This document shows, piece by piece, positions 1 through 9,783 of a DNA stretch of 64,000 bases. The notes below the pieces were generated by a model. That model was not told the DNA's origin. It did no database searches and was given only the letters and a program-made list of their open reading frames with translations. Every line of letters begins with the position of its first letter. Positions within the stretch are counted from its first letter, which is position 1. The DNA is from Anabaena catenula FACHB-362 (GTDB taxonomy: Bacteria > Cyanobacteriota > Cyanobacteriia > Cyanobacteriales > Nostocaceae). The translations under genes and the position numbers were made by a program. Where the stretch lies: assembly GCF_014698735.1 (NCBI RefSeq), contig NZ_JACJTQ010000023.1, positions 32,278 through 96,277 on the forward strand. Reading direction: 5' to 3'.

Positions 1-356
1 TGCCTGGTTTCCGCGCCCCTACTGACCAAATCAGCCAAAACCTGCATTTGACCCCAACTTAGCTCATTTTCTGGGTCAAAAGGTTCATAAGGGGAAGCTT
101 CAGATGTAGGGTAAAAGTGAACAGTTTTCCATCCCATTGCTTCCATCTGAGCGAAAACCCGGCCAGCTTCCTCTAGAGTGGCACACACCACACACAAATC
201 CTTGTCTTCCTGGGTTGCTAAAGCTGAAGCTACCAACCCCTTCGGTAGACGTGAAATGCCATTTAACCGCAATTCCTGTTGTTTGTTGAGTTTAGTAATT
301 AGTTCTGCGGTGAGAGGCGATCGCGCCAAAGCACGCACAATAGAAGAAAAAGCCAT
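1..356 (-). CDS. mfd: Transcription-repair coupling factor Mfd, N-terminal part (cut by window edge)
   Basis: Mfd is an ATP-driven DNA translocase that removes stalled RNA polymerase and recruits UvrA for transcription-coupled repair. The minus strand is open from an ATG at 354-356 to the window edge, about 118 residues. The N-terminus reads MAFSSIVRALARSP, followed by LNGISRLPKGLVASAL and HFYPTSEASPYEPFDPE. These match my memory of the N-terminal UvrB-like module of cyanobacterial Mfd. The helicase and RNA-polymerase-binding parts lie outside the window. The gene is divergent from the membrane protein that starts at 573. Confidence 0.85.
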   Translation of the reverse strand, partial: MAFSSIVRALARSPLTAELITKLNKQQELRLNGISRLPKGLVASALATQEDKDLCVVCATLEEAGRVFAQMEAMGWKTVHFYPTSEASPYEPFDPENELSWGQMQVLADLVSRGAETR

Positions 357-572
357 AAATTCTTAGCTTAGTTGGAAAGTCGTTAGGGGATGAAAAAAAT
401 CTATAAGAAGTTTATGTTAACTATTCTAAAAGGGTTAACAGCCGCTTTGCGAATAAAAGGGCATAATCATAACTACTACTTTATGTATACTCAAAGCATT
501 TATAGAAACGTCTTTAATACTAGATACTAGGGTTTGAGCTACCTTCGCTCTTTATAGCGGCAATTATCAACA

Positions 573-1883
573 ATGTCTTCCATCACTTTTGAAATTTTAA
601 CCATTTTAGTGCTAATTTTCGCCAACGGCGTATTTTCTATGTCCGAAATGGCCGTAGTCTCAGCCCGAAAAGTTAGACTACAACAGTTGGCTAATCAAGG
701 AGATATCAACGCCAGGGCTGCACTACAACTAGCAGAATCGCCCAATCATTTCTTGTCTATCGTCCAGGTGGGGATTACACTGATCAATATTCTCAATGGT
801 GTCTTCGGCGGTGCTACCATTGCCAAAAGACTAGAAGAGTATGTGAAGCTAGTCCCAGTTTTAGCAAACTATAGTGGTGCGATCGCTTTTGGCGTAGTCG
901 TCTTACTGATTACTTTTTTTTCGCTTATAGTTGGTGAACTCGTACCCAAACGGCTGGCCTTAAACAACCCAGAAAAAATTGCCGCCCTTGTCGCCGTCCC
1001 CATGCGAGCTTTAGCAAGTATAGCTTCACCCATAGTATATCTTTTGAGTGCATCTACAGATTTGGTGCTGCGAATATTGGGAATTACACCCTCTACTGAA
1101 CCTCAAGTAACTGAAGAAGAAATCAAAATTTTAATAGAACAAGGGACAGAAGCGGGAACCTTTGAGGAAGCAGAACAGGATATGGTAGAACGAGTTTTTC
1201 GTTTAGGTGATCGTCCTGTCAGTTACTTAATGACACCACGTCCTGATATAGTCTGGCTAGACTTAGAAGATCCCCCAGAAGAAAACCGCGAGAAAATGGT
1301 TGATAGTGCCTATTCCCGGTATCCAGTTTGTCAAGAGGGACTTGATAATGTCCTAGGTGTAATTCCCGTCACCGACTTATTAGCCCGCAGTTTTCGGGGT
1401 GAACCTTTAGACTTAACAGTAGGATTACGTCAGCCTGTGTTCGTACCGGAAAGCACCCGTGGGTTAAAAGTTTTAGAGTTATTCAAACAAACTATCACTC
1501 ACATGGCGCTAGTAGTCGATGAATATGGCGTAATTCAAGGATTAGTCACTCTCAATGACATCATGAGTGAAATCGTCGGTGATGTTCCCGCAGGCCCAGG
1601 ACAGGAACAACCAGAAGCTGTACAAAGGGAAGATGGTTCCTGGCTTGTAGATGGGATGTTACCTATAGAAGAGTTTTTGGAACTTTTCGATATCGACGAA
1701 TTGGAACCCGAAGAAAGAGGTAGTTATCAAACATTAGGTGGACTTGTGATCACCCATTTAGGACGTATCCCCGCAGCCGCAGACCATTTTGAATGGGAAG
1801 GTATGCGTTTTGAAGTCATGGACATGGATGGAAATCGTGTTGATAAAGTACTAGTTGTGCCAAAAACGAATCATCATGGGTAA
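573..1883 (+). CDS. CNNM/CorC-HlyC family membrane protein (DUF21 + CBS pair + transporter-associated domain)
   Basis: This is a 436-residue integral membrane protein of the CNNM/HlyC-CorC family, members of which are linked to divalent metal (Mg/Co) efflux. The first ~190 residues carry an export-type first helix (ILTILVLIFANGVFSMSEMAVVSARK) and further hydrophobic segments, as in DUF21. TEEEIKILIEQGTEAGTFEEAEQDMVERVFRLGDRPV then leads into two CBS domains (about 215-335). The C-terminal ~80 residues (DGSWLVDGMLPIEEFLELF) match the CorC_HlyC domain. Old annotations call such proteins hemolysin, but nothing here indicates a toxin. It stands alone between mfd and the ATPase operon. Substrate is not decidable from sequence. 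Confidence 0.85.
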   Translation: MSSITFEILTILVLIFANGVFSMSEMAVVSARKVRLQQLANQGDINARAALQLAESPNHFLSIVQVGITLINILNGVFGGATIAKRLEEYVKLVPVLANYSGAIAFGVVVLLITFFSLIVGELVPKRLALNNPEKIAALVAVPMRALASIASPIVYLLSASTDLVLRILGITPSTEPQVTEEEIKILIEQGTEAGTFEEAEQDMVERVFRLGDRPVSYLMTPRPDIVWLDLEDPPEENREKMVDSAYSRYPVCQEGLDNVLGVIPVTDLLARSFRGEPLDLTVGLRQPVFVPESTRGLKVLELFKQTITHMALVVDEYGVIQGLVTLNDIMSEIVGDVPAGPGQEQPEAVQREDGSWLVDGMLPIEEFLELFDIDELEPEERGSYQTLGGLVITHLGRIPAAADHFEWEGMRFEVMDMDGNRVDKVLVVPKTNHHG

Positions 1884-1971
1884 TTGGTGATAGGTGATTG
1901 GTAATGGGTTAAGATTGCTGATCTGAACCATTATCATTCATCTATTAACTAACCTTTTATTACGTAATCTT

Positions 1972-3441
1972 ATGCTGACTAGGTTAAAAGTTTCTGGTTT
2001 TAAAAACCTTGTCGATGTAGATGTTCGATTTGGTTCATTTACCTGTGTAGCAGGTGCTAATGGAGTCGGCAAATCTAACTTATTTGATGCTATTAGATTT
2101 TTGAGTGCGATCGCAGATCGTCCCTTAATTGATGCTGCCTTATCTGTGCGCGATGAAAAGGGTAAAACAGCAGATGTACGCAGTCTATTTCACCGAGTTG
2201 GTGATGAATATGCAAATGAAATGTCTTTTGAGGCAGAAATGATTATACCAGGGGAAGGTGTAGATGATTTAGGACAAGAGCTAAAAGCTAGTAATACCTT
2301 TCTTCGTTACTCCTTAACTCTTGCTTACCGAACAGATGATAAATTCAAGTCTTTCGGTTCACTGGAAATTCTTAAAGAGGAATTAGTTCCTATAAAGCTT
2401 AGTGATGCCAAGGCAAACTTATTGTTTGATCATAAATCTACTTGGCTGAAATCTGCTATTAAAGTATCTGGGCGCGTGTCTTATTTCATTTCAACAGATG
2501 AAACGGGAAAAGAACGAGTGATTAAGATACGTTTGGAAGGAAAAACTCAATCTCTAAAAGCTGTACCTCTTCCCCGAACTTTGCTTTCTGCTGTTTACAG
2601 GGCAAATAGTTCGACAGTGTTACTAGCACAGAGAGAAATGCAATCTTGGCGGCTACTGCAATTAGAACCTTCAGCATTACGTCAACCAGACGAGTTTACA
2701 TCACCAACAAACTTAGATATGGATGGTTCTCATTTAGCTGCCACACTCTATCGTTTAGCACGATTCAATACAAATTATTCAACAACTGAACTGACAGAAG
2801 ATGAAGCAGAGGCACAAGTTTACAGCCAAGTTGCTAATCGGTTAGCACAACTAATTAATGATGTTCGTAAAGTAGGAATTGACCGAGATGAAAAACGCCA
2901 ACTTCTAACATTAATAGTGACTGCTAAAGATGGTACAGCACATCCAGCCAGAGCATTATCAGATGGAACTTTGCGTTTTTTAGCCTTAGCAGTTTTGGCA
3001 TTAGATCCAGAAGCAAAAGGTCTTTTGTGTTTGGAAGAACCAGAAAATGGCATTCATCCAGCGCGTATTCCCAAAATACTCCAGTTGCTTCAAGACATTG
3101 CGACTGATGTTGATTATCCCATTGATAAAGATAACCCATTGCGTCAAGTAATCATCAATACTCATTCACCTGCTGTAGTGATGCAAATACCTGATGATAG
3201 TCTATTGGTTGCTGAATTAAAGGAAACGGTAAGTTCAGGAAAACGGTTTAAAAGGTTGTCTTTTGGTTGTTTACCAGATACGTGGCGACAAAAAGCACCG
3301 GAAGCAGTAAATGTTGTTTCTAAGGGTAAACTTCTTGATTACTTAAATCCGGTAGTAATTGACGAATCAGAACCCAATCAGCACCGAGTTGTAGATAGAC
3401 CTGACCTTCAATTTCTAATCCCTGGTTCCCCTACTGAATAG
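1972..3441 (+). CDS. AAA_21/RecF-like ATPase, first gene of a two-gene candidate defence operon
   Basis: This 489-residue ATPase belongs to the ABC/SMC-like group seen in OLD, RecF and PARIS AriA proteins. The N-terminus has the KVSGFKNLVDVDVRF strand and the Walker A GANGVGKSN at about residues 29-37. The C-terminal half has an ABC-type signature region ARALSDGTLRFLALAVLAL, the Walker B block GLLCLEEPENGIHP, and a switch-like INTHSPAVV. There is no TOPRIM domain in this chain. The stop codon is two bases before the ATG of the next gene, so the two are almost surely co-translated. ATPase plus small TOPRIM-like protein is the architecture of several anti-phage and DNA-quality systems. That role is inferred, not shown. 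Confidence 0.75.
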   Translation: MLTRLKVSGFKNLVDVDVRFGSFTCVAGANGVGKSNLFDAIRFLSAIADRPLIDAALSVRDEKGKTADVRSLFHRVGDEYANEMSFEAEMIIPGEGVDDLGQELKASNTFLRYSLTLAYRTDDKFKSFGSLEILKEELVPIKLSDAKANLLFDHKSTWLKSAIKVSGRVSYFISTDETGKERVIKIRLEGKTQSLKAVPLPRTLLSAVYRANSSTVLLAQREMQSWRLLQLEPSALRQPDEFTSPTNLDMDGSHLAATLYRLARFNTNYSTTELTEDEAEAQVYSQVANRLAQLINDVRKVGIDRDEKRQLLTLIVTAKDGTAHPARALSDGTLRFLALAVLALDPEAKGLLCLEEPENGIHPARIPKILQLLQDIATDVDYPIDKDNPLRQVIINTHSPAVVMQIPDDSLLVAELKETVSSGKRFKRLSFGCLPDTWRQKAPEAVNVVSKGKLLDYLNPVVIDESEPNQHRVVDRPDLQFLIPGSPTE

Positions 3442-3443
3442 GC

Positions 3444-3998
3444 ATGAAAGAACTTGTCTACACTTTACTATCAGATGGCAGTTCAGACAAAGCATTGATG
3501 CCTATCCTCACCTGGCTATTACGAGAAAATCAGGTTAACTGTGCTATTCAACCACAATGGGCAGATTTGCGACGTTTACGCGAAGTTCCAAAAACTTTAT
3601 CACCACGTATCATTAAAAGCCTAGAACTCTATCCTTGTCACATCTTATTTATCCATAGAGACGCAGAAAGAGAACCACGTAAAAACCGTGTAATTGAAAT
3701 TGAGAAAGCGTTAGAAGAAGTTAGAAAATCTGTGATGGTTCCAGTTCATGTTTGTGTTATTCCAGTTCGGATGTTGGAAGCATGGCTGTTATTTGACAAC
3801 ACAAGACTACGAGAAGCTGCGGATAATCCTCGTGGTCGTCAGACATTACAATTGCCAAATATCCATACAGTTGAACAACTACCTGACCCTAAAGAAATTC
3901 TTTATCAACTATTACGAGAAGCCAGTGGGCTTAGTGGTCGTAGACTTGATAAATTTAGTGTAAACGAACGTGTTCACCGATTAGCAGACCTGATATAG
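3444..3998 (+). CDS. TOPRIM-like/DUF4276-like partner of the ATPase, truncated at its C-terminus
   Basis: A 184-residue soluble protein directly follows the ATPase gene. The N-terminal strand and acidic motif LVYTLLSDGSSDKALMPIL, then HILFIHRDAERE around residues 68-79 and PVRMLEAWLLFD around 107-118, form a TOPRIM-like set of acidic motifs as in RloB/DUF4276-type nucleases. I do not know a settled name for this family. The reading frame ends at ADLI followed by TAG just where a heptamer repeat begins. The expected continuation (DNFSPLRALSAFQELES) is found 103 bp downstream in another frame, so this copy has lost about 36 residues. The core motifs are intact; whether the short form works is unknown. 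Confidence 0.65.
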   Translation: MKELVYTLLSDGSSDKALMPILTWLLRENQVNCAIQPQWADLRRLREVPKTLSPRIIKSLELYPCHILFIHRDAEREPRKNRVIEIEKALEEVRKSVMVPVHVCVIPVRMLEAWLLFDNTRLREAADNPRGRQTLQLPNIHTVEQLPDPKEILYQLLREASGLSGRRLDKFSVNERVHRLADLI

Positions 3999-4034
<36 letters not shown>

Positions 4035-4098
4035 AAACCCTCTTGTAGTGAGAGTTTCATTATCAATTGATGTCCTAACCACCCTGTCCACGGCTATA

Positions 4099-4206
4099 GA
4101 TAATTTTTCGCCATTACGCGCTTTATCTGCTTTTCAAGAATTAGAATCAGAAATTCAACAAGTTGTAGAAATTCAAGGTTGGAATTCCTATTCAGAAGAT
4201 TCTTAA
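4099..4206 (+). pseudogene. Detached 3' end of the TOPRIM-like gene
   Basis: From 4099 the plus strand reads DNFSPLRALSAFQELESEI and on to GWNSYSEDS before TAA at 4204-4206. This joins smoothly to the HRLADLI end of the upstream frame, and by memory relatives continue with a similar D-F-x-PLRAL segment. The inserted 103 bp (3996-4098) contains the heptamer array plus about 65 bp of other sequence and is flanked by ATA on both sides. 103 is not a multiple of three, so the two parts are in different frames. There is no start codon or ribosome binding site of its own. Confidence 0.6.
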
Positions 4207-4217
4207 TAAAATAAAAT

Positions 4218-5399
4218 TCAACTTTGAGACAACCGCTTCACCTCTGCACCCCCTAACATCTCCTCGGCTTTCGCTAACATCTGCGGAATTTTTTCAGCGT
4301 GGGGACTATTAACAAGACATTCTCTCAAATCTAATTCTGCTAACTTATCAGCCTTATTACCAGGAAACCAGGAATTACCATTACCTAAAAGGTTATAGCG
4401 CATTTTGCCATACTCGATCATGTCATAGGCTAAAGCTAAATTTAACAACCACAAAATCACGCGTATATTTATTTGTTCTGGTGTTTTTTCCCAAGTTGGT
4501 AAATTAGTTTCCCAGGTTTTTACCCAATCTTCTCCTAAAGTTTCTATGGCTGCATTTTCTAAACGTTCAAGAATTGGTGGTAAAATTTCTTCGGCTTTAT
4601 CTAACAATTCTAAAGTCTTTAAATGTTCATCAAAATCACTCGGTTTTGCTGCCCCTATACTCAAAGTATGCACTTGGGGATGACTTAAACAAAATAAATC
4701 ATTAAACACCATTGGACTCAAAGGCGCACACAAATCAACTAATTTTGCAGATGGTTGATATAATAACCCACCTTTATTAGATGGACTAATAATAAACACA
4801 CCCATATCTAATTTATTAGCAGCTTCAATAGCAGACCAATTCCATTGATTAATATAGTACCAATGCAAATTCACATAATCAAATTGATTAGTATTAATTG
4901 CTTGTAAAATTATATCTGTGGGCGCATGAGTAGAAAAGCCAATAAATCTAACTTTCCCCTCAGCTTGTAACTGTTTCGCTACTTCTAAACAACCATCTTT
5001 ACGAATACTATGATCCAAACTTTCTGCATCATTAATGCCATGTAAACCCAGCAAATCAACATAACCTAACTGGAGATATGCCAAAGATTTTTCAAACGTC
5101 TGGCGGAATTCTTGGGGATTTTCCACAGGAGAAACTTTAGTCTGAACTATTAATTTCTCACGGGGAAACTGGGGCAAAATTTTACCCAATTGCATTTCTG
5201 ATGTTCCGTAACCACGGGCAGTTTCAATGTGATTAATCCCAATTTCTAATGCACGACGAATCGTCGCTTCTAAATTTTCTTGATTATCTGCGGGAATTTC
5301 TGCTGGTGTAACATCTTGCCATTTAAATTGATATCGCATTCCCCCGCAGGAAAATACGGGCATTTGTAATTCTGTACGTCCAAATCTTTTATATAGCAT
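4218..5399 (-). CDS. Aldo/keto reductase
   Basis: A 393-residue NADPH-dependent aldo/keto reductase with the usual TIM-barrel marks: MLYKRFGRTELQMPVFSCGGMRY at the N-terminus, GINHIETARGYGTSE (catalytic Asp/Tyr region, here with E in the usual D position of the D-T-A motif), KVSP, and YVDLLGLHGIN. The ~100-residue C-terminal extension (LALAYDMIEYGKMRYNLLGNG) is like that of the larger cyanobacterial AKRs, but it has no clustered cysteines, so no Fe-S domain is expected. The substrate is unknown. It is transcribed leftwards; the region up to rpiA holds repeats. Confidence 0.85.
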   Translation of the reverse strand: MLYKRFGRTELQMPVFSCGGMRYQFKWQDVTPAEIPADNQENLEATIRRALEIGINHIETARGYGTSEMQLGKILPQFPREKLIVQTKVSPVENPQEFRQTFEKSLAYLQLGYVDLLGLHGINDAESLDHSIRKDGCLEVAKQLQAEGKVRFIGFSTHAPTDIILQAINTNQFDYVNLHWYYINQWNWSAIEAANKLDMGVFIISPSNKGGLLYQPSAKLVDLCAPLSPMVFNDLFCLSHPQVHTLSIGAAKPSDFDEHLKTLELLDKAEEILPPILERLENAAIETLGEDWVKTWETNLPTWEKTPEQINIRVILWLLNLALAYDMIEYGKMRYNLLGNGNSWFPGNKADKLAELDLRECLVNSPHAEKIPQMLAKAEEMLGGAEVKRLSQS

Positions 5400-5584
5400 T
5401 GCAGAATTTTAGATTTGAGATTTTGAATATTTAATCTTTACAAGTATAACAACCGGCAAGGTGGTTAGAATACAACTTATTAGAAAACCTAGACACCAAA
5501 ACACTTTTCACACTGTAACCTGTAACCTGCTACATAACCTAATCCAATAATTCACAAAATTTGAGGGTGCGTCACCTGACTCTT

Positions 5585-5762
5585 TTTTTAATTAAAAGTT
5601 AAAAATTAAAAATTAAAAATTTAAGATTAATAATAATTTTTAATTAATTAATTTTGGGTGCAAGCCCCCACTGAATCAAAGATTCAGTAGTCTACAATCA
5701 GTGGTGGGTACAAGCCCCCACTGATTGCAATTTTTAATTAATAATTTTTAATTTTTAATTGG
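5585..5762. repeat. A/T-flanked hairpin element between the aldo/keto reductase and rpiA
   Basis: This accounts for most of the gene-free stretch 5400-5795. Two perfect hairpins lie in the middle: ACTGAATC/GATTCAGT with a 3-base loop (5670-5688), and AATCAGTG...CACTGATT (5696-5726) with an inner GGG/CCC pairing. The phrase GGGT(G/A)CAAGCCCCCACTGA occurs twice, about 55 bp apart. The core is bordered by inverted A/T runs built from TTAAAAA/TTTTTAA. The structure looks like a small non-autonomous element or a double terminator for rpiA. The rest of the gap (5400-5584) holds nothing I can identify. Confidence 0.55.
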
Positions 5763-5795
5763 AGCGAAGCGACTTGACCTGAAACTGTCGATTAA

Positions 5796-6512
5796 CTACA
5801 TTTGGCGGACAACAGGTTTACCATCGATAACTTCGCCAATCAGAACTAAATCAACACAATTGACAAAGATCCCATTTTCCAAAACACCAGGAATATTATT
5901 CAGTGTTTTCTCTAAATTCACAGGGTCGCTAATATTGTCAAATCTCACATCTACAACCATGTTACCTTGGTCGGTGATGACTGGCCCTGCTTTTCTTACA
6001 CCCATGCGGAGTTCAGGTTTACCACCGAGTTTTTTAATCGCATTCAGAACGGGGGTAATAGCCATAGGGATAACTTCCACTGGAACAGCAAAACTAGAAC
6101 CCAAGCGGTCTACTAACTTACCAGCATCGACCACAACAATAAACTGCTCTGCCAGATAATCTACCACTTTTTCGCGGGTATGTGCTGCACCACCGCCTTT
6201 AATCAAGTTTTTGTGGGGATCTACTTCATCAGCACCATCAATAGCAATATCAATATGGTCAATAGCGTCGAGAGTGGTGAGAGGAACGCCGTACTGTTTT
6301 GCTAGAACTTCCGACTGAAACGAGGTGGGGATACCAACAATATCTTTGAGTTCACCAGACTTGAGGCGTTCTCCTAAATACTGAATTGTGTAGGCTGTAG
6401 TTGACCCCGTACCCAACCCAACTATAGAACCCGATTTTACCAGGGCGGCGGCGGCTTTGCCAACTTCTTGCTTCATCAACTTCACGGGGTCTGCTGCTAC
6501 GGACATTCTCAA
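5796..6512 (-). CDS. rpiA: Ribose-5-phosphate isomerase A
   Basis: RpiA interconverts ribose 5-phosphate and ribulose 5-phosphate in the Calvin cycle and the pentose phosphate pathway. The 238-residue product has the family blocks [15 protein letters not shown] (phosphate loop), [25 protein letters not shown] (catalytic Asp and Lys region) and [15 protein letters not shown], and has the usual length. Translation may start at the ATG at 6512 or two codons later at 6506 ([16 protein letters not shown]), which resembles relatives more closely. It is divergent from the SLH-domain gene at 6734. Confidence 0.95.
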   Translation of the reverse strand: MRMSVAADPVKLMKQEVGKAAAALVKSGSIVGLGTGSTTAYTIQYLGERLKSGELKDIVGIPTSFQSEVLAKQYGVPLTTLDAIDHIDIAIDGADEVDPHKNLIKGGGAAHTREKVVDYLAEQFIVVVDAGKLVDRLGSSFAVPVEVIPMAITPVLNAIKKLGGKPELRMGVRKAGPVITDQGNMVVDVRFDNISDPVNLEKTLNNIPGVLENGIFVNCVDLVLIGEVIDGKPVVRQM

Positions 6513-6733
6513 AACTCCTGAAAAATTAACTTTGGGAAAGACACTATCACAGCCGACTATACTACAAAATTGGTAATGGATAATAGGTAATGGGTAATTG
6601 CTGATATTTACACTAGAAAAACTTTCAAATTATACATAAAAAAATACTCATAATTAATAATATAAAAAATCGGCAACTTCAGTTATTCAAAAAACGTCAA
6701 CACCAATCATGCGTTTCTAAAATCATAGTTGAC

Positions 6734-7405
6734 ATGAAAAAATTACTAGGTACATTGAGTTTAGTCAGCCTACTGCAAACCTACCCAGTAATTGCACAGG
6801 CAAACACAACAGAACAACTACCTGTGACAAGCTCAGATTATATACAAAAGGTGATTAACGCCAATTTAATTACCGATTTTACAGATGGTCAATTTTATCC
6901 AGAAAGGCTAATTAGTCGGGCTGAATTAGCATCAATTTTAGTTAAAGCCTTTCGTTTAGAAAAGCGCCAAGCTATTGCACAAAAAAATGCAACACTGATA
7001 CCAGATGTGCCAAATTCTCACCCTGCATATCAAGATATTCAGATAGTTCTCAAAACCGACATCATGAAAGGCTATCGCGGGAATATGTTCTTTCCCAATC
7101 AAAAGGTAACTAGGGCTGAAGGCTTGGCAATTTTTGCCCAGGCCTATGGAGTGTTTCAGTTCCCCAACGATACCGTCAACGAAATTTTGACAGCACACCC
7201 AGATGCAGAGACTATACCCACTTGGGCCAGAAAAGCGATCGCTACCGTAGTCAGTGAAGAATTTATCAACACAGATAGCCAAGGTAATATTAACCCATTA
7301 CGCCCCATGACCCGTGGTGACATGGCTTACGTCTTAAGTAAATATTTGCAACGCCAACAGAAACAACCAGAGACACCAGTAGTCCCCGGTGTACCCCAAT
7401 TATGA
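6734..7405 (+). CDS. Exported S-layer homology (SLH) domain protein
   Basis: A 223-residue protein with an N-terminal signal peptide (KKLLGTLSLVSLLQTYPVIAQA, likely cut after AQA). Three SLH-like segments follow: VINANLITDFTDGQFYPERLISRAELASILVKAF, then LKTDIMKGYRGNMFFPNQKVTRAEGLAIFAQAY, then VSEEFINTDSQGNINPLRPMTRGDMAYVLSKYL. SLH domains bind secondary cell-wall polymers, so the protein is probably periplasmic and bound to peptidoglycan. There is no porin barrel after the SLH part, unlike cyanobacterial SLH porins. The proline-rich tail (PETPVVPGVPQL) ends the protein. Specific role unknown. Confidence 0.8.
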   Translation: MKKLLGTLSLVSLLQTYPVIAQANTTEQLPVTSSDYIQKVINANLITDFTDGQFYPERLISRAELASILVKAFRLEKRQAIAQKNATLIPDVPNSHPAYQDIQIVLKTDIMKGYRGNMFFPNQKVTRAEGLAIFAQAYGVFQFPNDTVNEILTAHPDAETIPTWARKAIATVVSEEFINTDSQGNINPLRPMTRGDMAYVLSKYLQRQQKQPETPVVPGVPQL

Positions 7406-7554
7406 TAGGGAGACGGGGAGAAATGGCTGCGGATAACTAACCAAAGTTATACTTCTACAAACGACATTAATAACTGCCAGCTTTTTGTAGCCACCTGAAG
7501 TGGGAAAATCTAATTAATGCCAAAAGTAGAGTATAGAGAGGAAAACCGTATAAT

Positions 7555-9462
7555 ATGCACCTGAGTGAAATCACCCATCCTAACCAGTTGCATGGTTTGT
7601 CGATTCGCCAATTGCAACAAATTGCTCGTCAAATTCGAGATAAGCACTTACAAACCGTAGCAGCAACTGGGGGGCATTTAGGCCCCGGTTTGGGAGTTGT
7701 AGAACTAACCCTTGGGCTTTACCAGACGTTGGACTTAGATCGGGACAAAGTCATTTGGGATGTGGGACATCAAGCTTATCCCCACAAACTACTCACAGGA
7801 CGCTACAGTGACTTCCACACTCTCAGACAAAAAGACGGAGTTGCAGGTTATCTCAAGCGTTGTGAAAACAAGTTTGACCACTTTGGTGCTGGACACGCTT
7901 CTACCAGTATCTCAGCCGCCTTGGGTATGGCTTTAGCCCGCGACTTAAAAGGGGAAAAATTTAAAGCCGTTGCTGTCATTGGAGATGGTGCTTTAACCGG
8001 TGGTATGGCCTTAGAAGCCATCAACCACGCTGGACACTTACCCAAAACTAACCTGCTGGTGGTTCTCAATGACAATGAGATGTCCATCTCCCCCAACGTT
8101 GGTGCTATTCCCCGCTATCTCAACAAAATGCGCCTTAGCCCACCGGTGCAATTTATCAAAGATAATTTAGAGGAACAGTTCAAACATATTCCTTTTGTTG
8201 GTGAATCTCTTTCCCCAGAACTAGAACGCATCAAAGAAGGAATGAAGCGTTTAGCGGTTCCCAAAGTTGGTGCAGTTTTTGAAGAACTGGGCTTTACCTA
8301 CATGGGGCCTGTGGATGGACATAATTTAGAAGAGTTGATTGCTACCTTCCAACAGGCACATCAAATTATTGGCCCGGTTTTGGTTCATGTGGTGACAACT
8401 AAAGGTAAAGGCTATGAACTAGCTGAAAAAGACCAAGTAGGCTACCACGCCCAAACCCCCTTTAACTTAACCACTGGTAAGGCTATTCCTTCCAGTAAAC
8501 CCAAACCTCCAGCTTACGCTAAAGTCTTTTCTCACACTTTGGTGAAACTGGCAGAACAAAATCCCAAAATCGTCGGGATTACCGCAGCAATGGCTACCGG
8601 TACAGGGTTAGATAAACTCCAAGCTAAACTACCCAATCAATACATTGATGTGGGTATTGCTGAACAACACGCTGTGACTTTAGCAGCTGGTTTAGCCTGT
8701 GAAGGAATGCGCCCCGTTGCTGCTATCTATTCCACTTTCTTACAACGCGCCTTTGACCAAATTATTCACGATGTCTGCATCCAAAACCTACCCGTATTCT
8801 TCTGTTTAGATCGGGCGGGTATTGTTGGTGCTGATGGTCCGACTCACCAAGGTATGTATGACATCGCCTATCTACGTTGTATTCCCAACATGGTAGTGAT
8901 GGCTCCCAAGGACGAAGCGGAATTACAACGGATGGTGGTGACTGGTATTAACCACACCAGTAGCCCCATTTCTATGCGTTTCCCTCGCGGTAATGGTCAC
9001 GGTGTCCCATTGATGGAAGAAGGTTGGGAACCTTTGGAAATCGGGAAAGGGGAAATTCTCCGCCAGGGTGATGATGTGTTAATCGTCGGTTACGGCACAA
9101 TGGTTTACCCAAGTATGCAAGCGGCGGAAATTCTCAGCGAACATGGCATCGAAGCAACTGTGATTAATGCCCGGTTTGTTAAGCCTTTGGATACTGAGTT
9201 GATTTTACCTTTGGCTAAACAAATTGGCCGAGTTGTCACTTTGGAAGAAGGCTGTTTAATGGGTGGCTTTGGTTCTGCGGTGGCTGAGGCTTTAATGGAT
9301 GCTGATGTTTTGGTTCCTGTGAAGCGAATTGGTGTACCAGATATTTTGGTAGATCATGCCACACCAGAGGAATCTTATGCAGCATTAGGTTTAACTAGTC
9401 GGCAAATTGCAGAAACTGTTTTGCAAGCTTTCTTTAAAAAACAAGCTGCTGCTGTTGTCTAA
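7555..9462 (+). CDS. dxs: 1-deoxy-D-xylulose-5-phosphate synthase
   Basis: Dxs condenses pyruvate and glyceraldehyde 3-phosphate to DXP, the first step of the MEP isoprenoid pathway, using thiamine diphosphate. At 635 residues it has the normal length. Visible marks are [17 protein letters not shown], the ThDP/Mg motif [18 protein letters not shown] with the downstream NDN, and the transketolase-like pyrimidine-domain segments [17 protein letters not shown] and [18 protein letters not shown]. The C-terminal domain ([16 protein letters not shown]) is complete. It is a single-gene unit; a repeat with a strong hairpin follows at 9481-9501. Confidence 0.97.
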   Translation: MHLSEITHPNQLHGLSIRQLQQIARQIRDKHLQTVAATGGHLGPGLGVVELTLGLYQTLDLDRDKVIWDVGHQAYPHKLLTGRYSDFHTLRQKDGVAGYLKRCENKFDHFGAGHASTSISAALGMALARDLKGEKFKAVAVIGDGALTGGMALEAINHAGHLPKTNLLVVLNDNEMSISPNVGAIPRYLNKMRLSPPVQFIKDNLEEQFKHIPFVGESLSPELERIKEGMKRLAVPKVGAVFEELGFTYMGPVDGHNLEELIATFQQAHQIIGPVLVHVVTTKGKGYELAEKDQVGYHAQTPFNLTTGKAIPSSKPKPPAYAKVFSHTLVKLAEQNPKIVGITAAMATGTGLDKLQAKLPNQYIDVGIAEQHAVTLAAGLACEGMRPVAAIYSTFLQRAFDQIIHDVCIQNLPVFFCLDRAGIVGADGPTHQGMYDIAYLRCIPNMVVMAPKDEAELQRMVVTGINHTSSPISMRFPRGNGHGVPLMEEGWEPLEIGKGEILRQGDDVLIVGYGTMVYPSMQAAEILSEHGIEATVINARFVKPLDTELILPLAKQIGRVVTLEEGCLMGGFGSAVAEALMDADVLVPVKRIGVPDILVDHATPEESYAALGLTSRQIAETVLQAFFKKQAAAVV

Positions 9463-9478
9463 ATAATTTTCTTTTTCT

Positions 9479-9524
9479 CGTTCCCATACTCTGTATGGGA
9501 ATGAATTCTTGAAGGCTCTGCCTT
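9479..9524. repeat. Dispersed hairpin repeat, family B (copy 1)
   Basis: A perfect hairpin TTCCCATAC-TCT-GTATGGGAA (9481-9501) is followed by GAATTCTTGAAGGCTCTGCC. The same hairpin and the AAGGCTCTGCCTT tail recur in a larger compound copy at 48211-48388 and in a short copy at 48876-48903. It could act as a terminator for dxs, although the T-run after the stem is poor. Confidence 0.7.
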
Positions 9525-9582
9525 CCTTGATCCTGGACTTGGAGCCTCATTACAGTTTCTGATGAATAAGGATTATCTATTT

Positions 9583-9783
9583 GTCTGAATCAGGATTTAC
9601 AGGATTTGAGGATTTACAGGATGACGTGGGTCTAGGAAATTAACCGATTTTTTTGATCACAAGAATTATCAAGATGACAGGATTTTAATAAATTTTCATG
9701 ATCTCAATTAATCAAGCATATGAGTACATCACAATATTCATCGCCATGAACATCCTATAAATCCTGTAAATCCTGATTCAGAC
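9583..9783. repeat. Dispersed inverted-repeat element, family A (copy 1)
   Basis: The left arm starts at 9583 with GTCTGAATCAGGATTTACAG and runs to about 9623. The right arm (9751-9783) is its reverse complement and ends CTGTAAATCCTGATTCAGAC. About 130 bp lie between them. Related arms occur at 10876-11012, 12484-12650 and 31113-31152. With the family B hairpin it fills most of the gene-free stretch 9463-9905. The bases up to 9905 carry only an A/T-rich segment that may hold the promoter of the next gene. Confidence 0.75.

Noticed and set aside
1972..3441. Gabija GajA or OLD nuclease
   Set aside because: Those carry a TOPRIM domain in the same chain after the ATPase; this protein ends shortly after the ATPase core, and the TOPRIM-like part is a separate gene.
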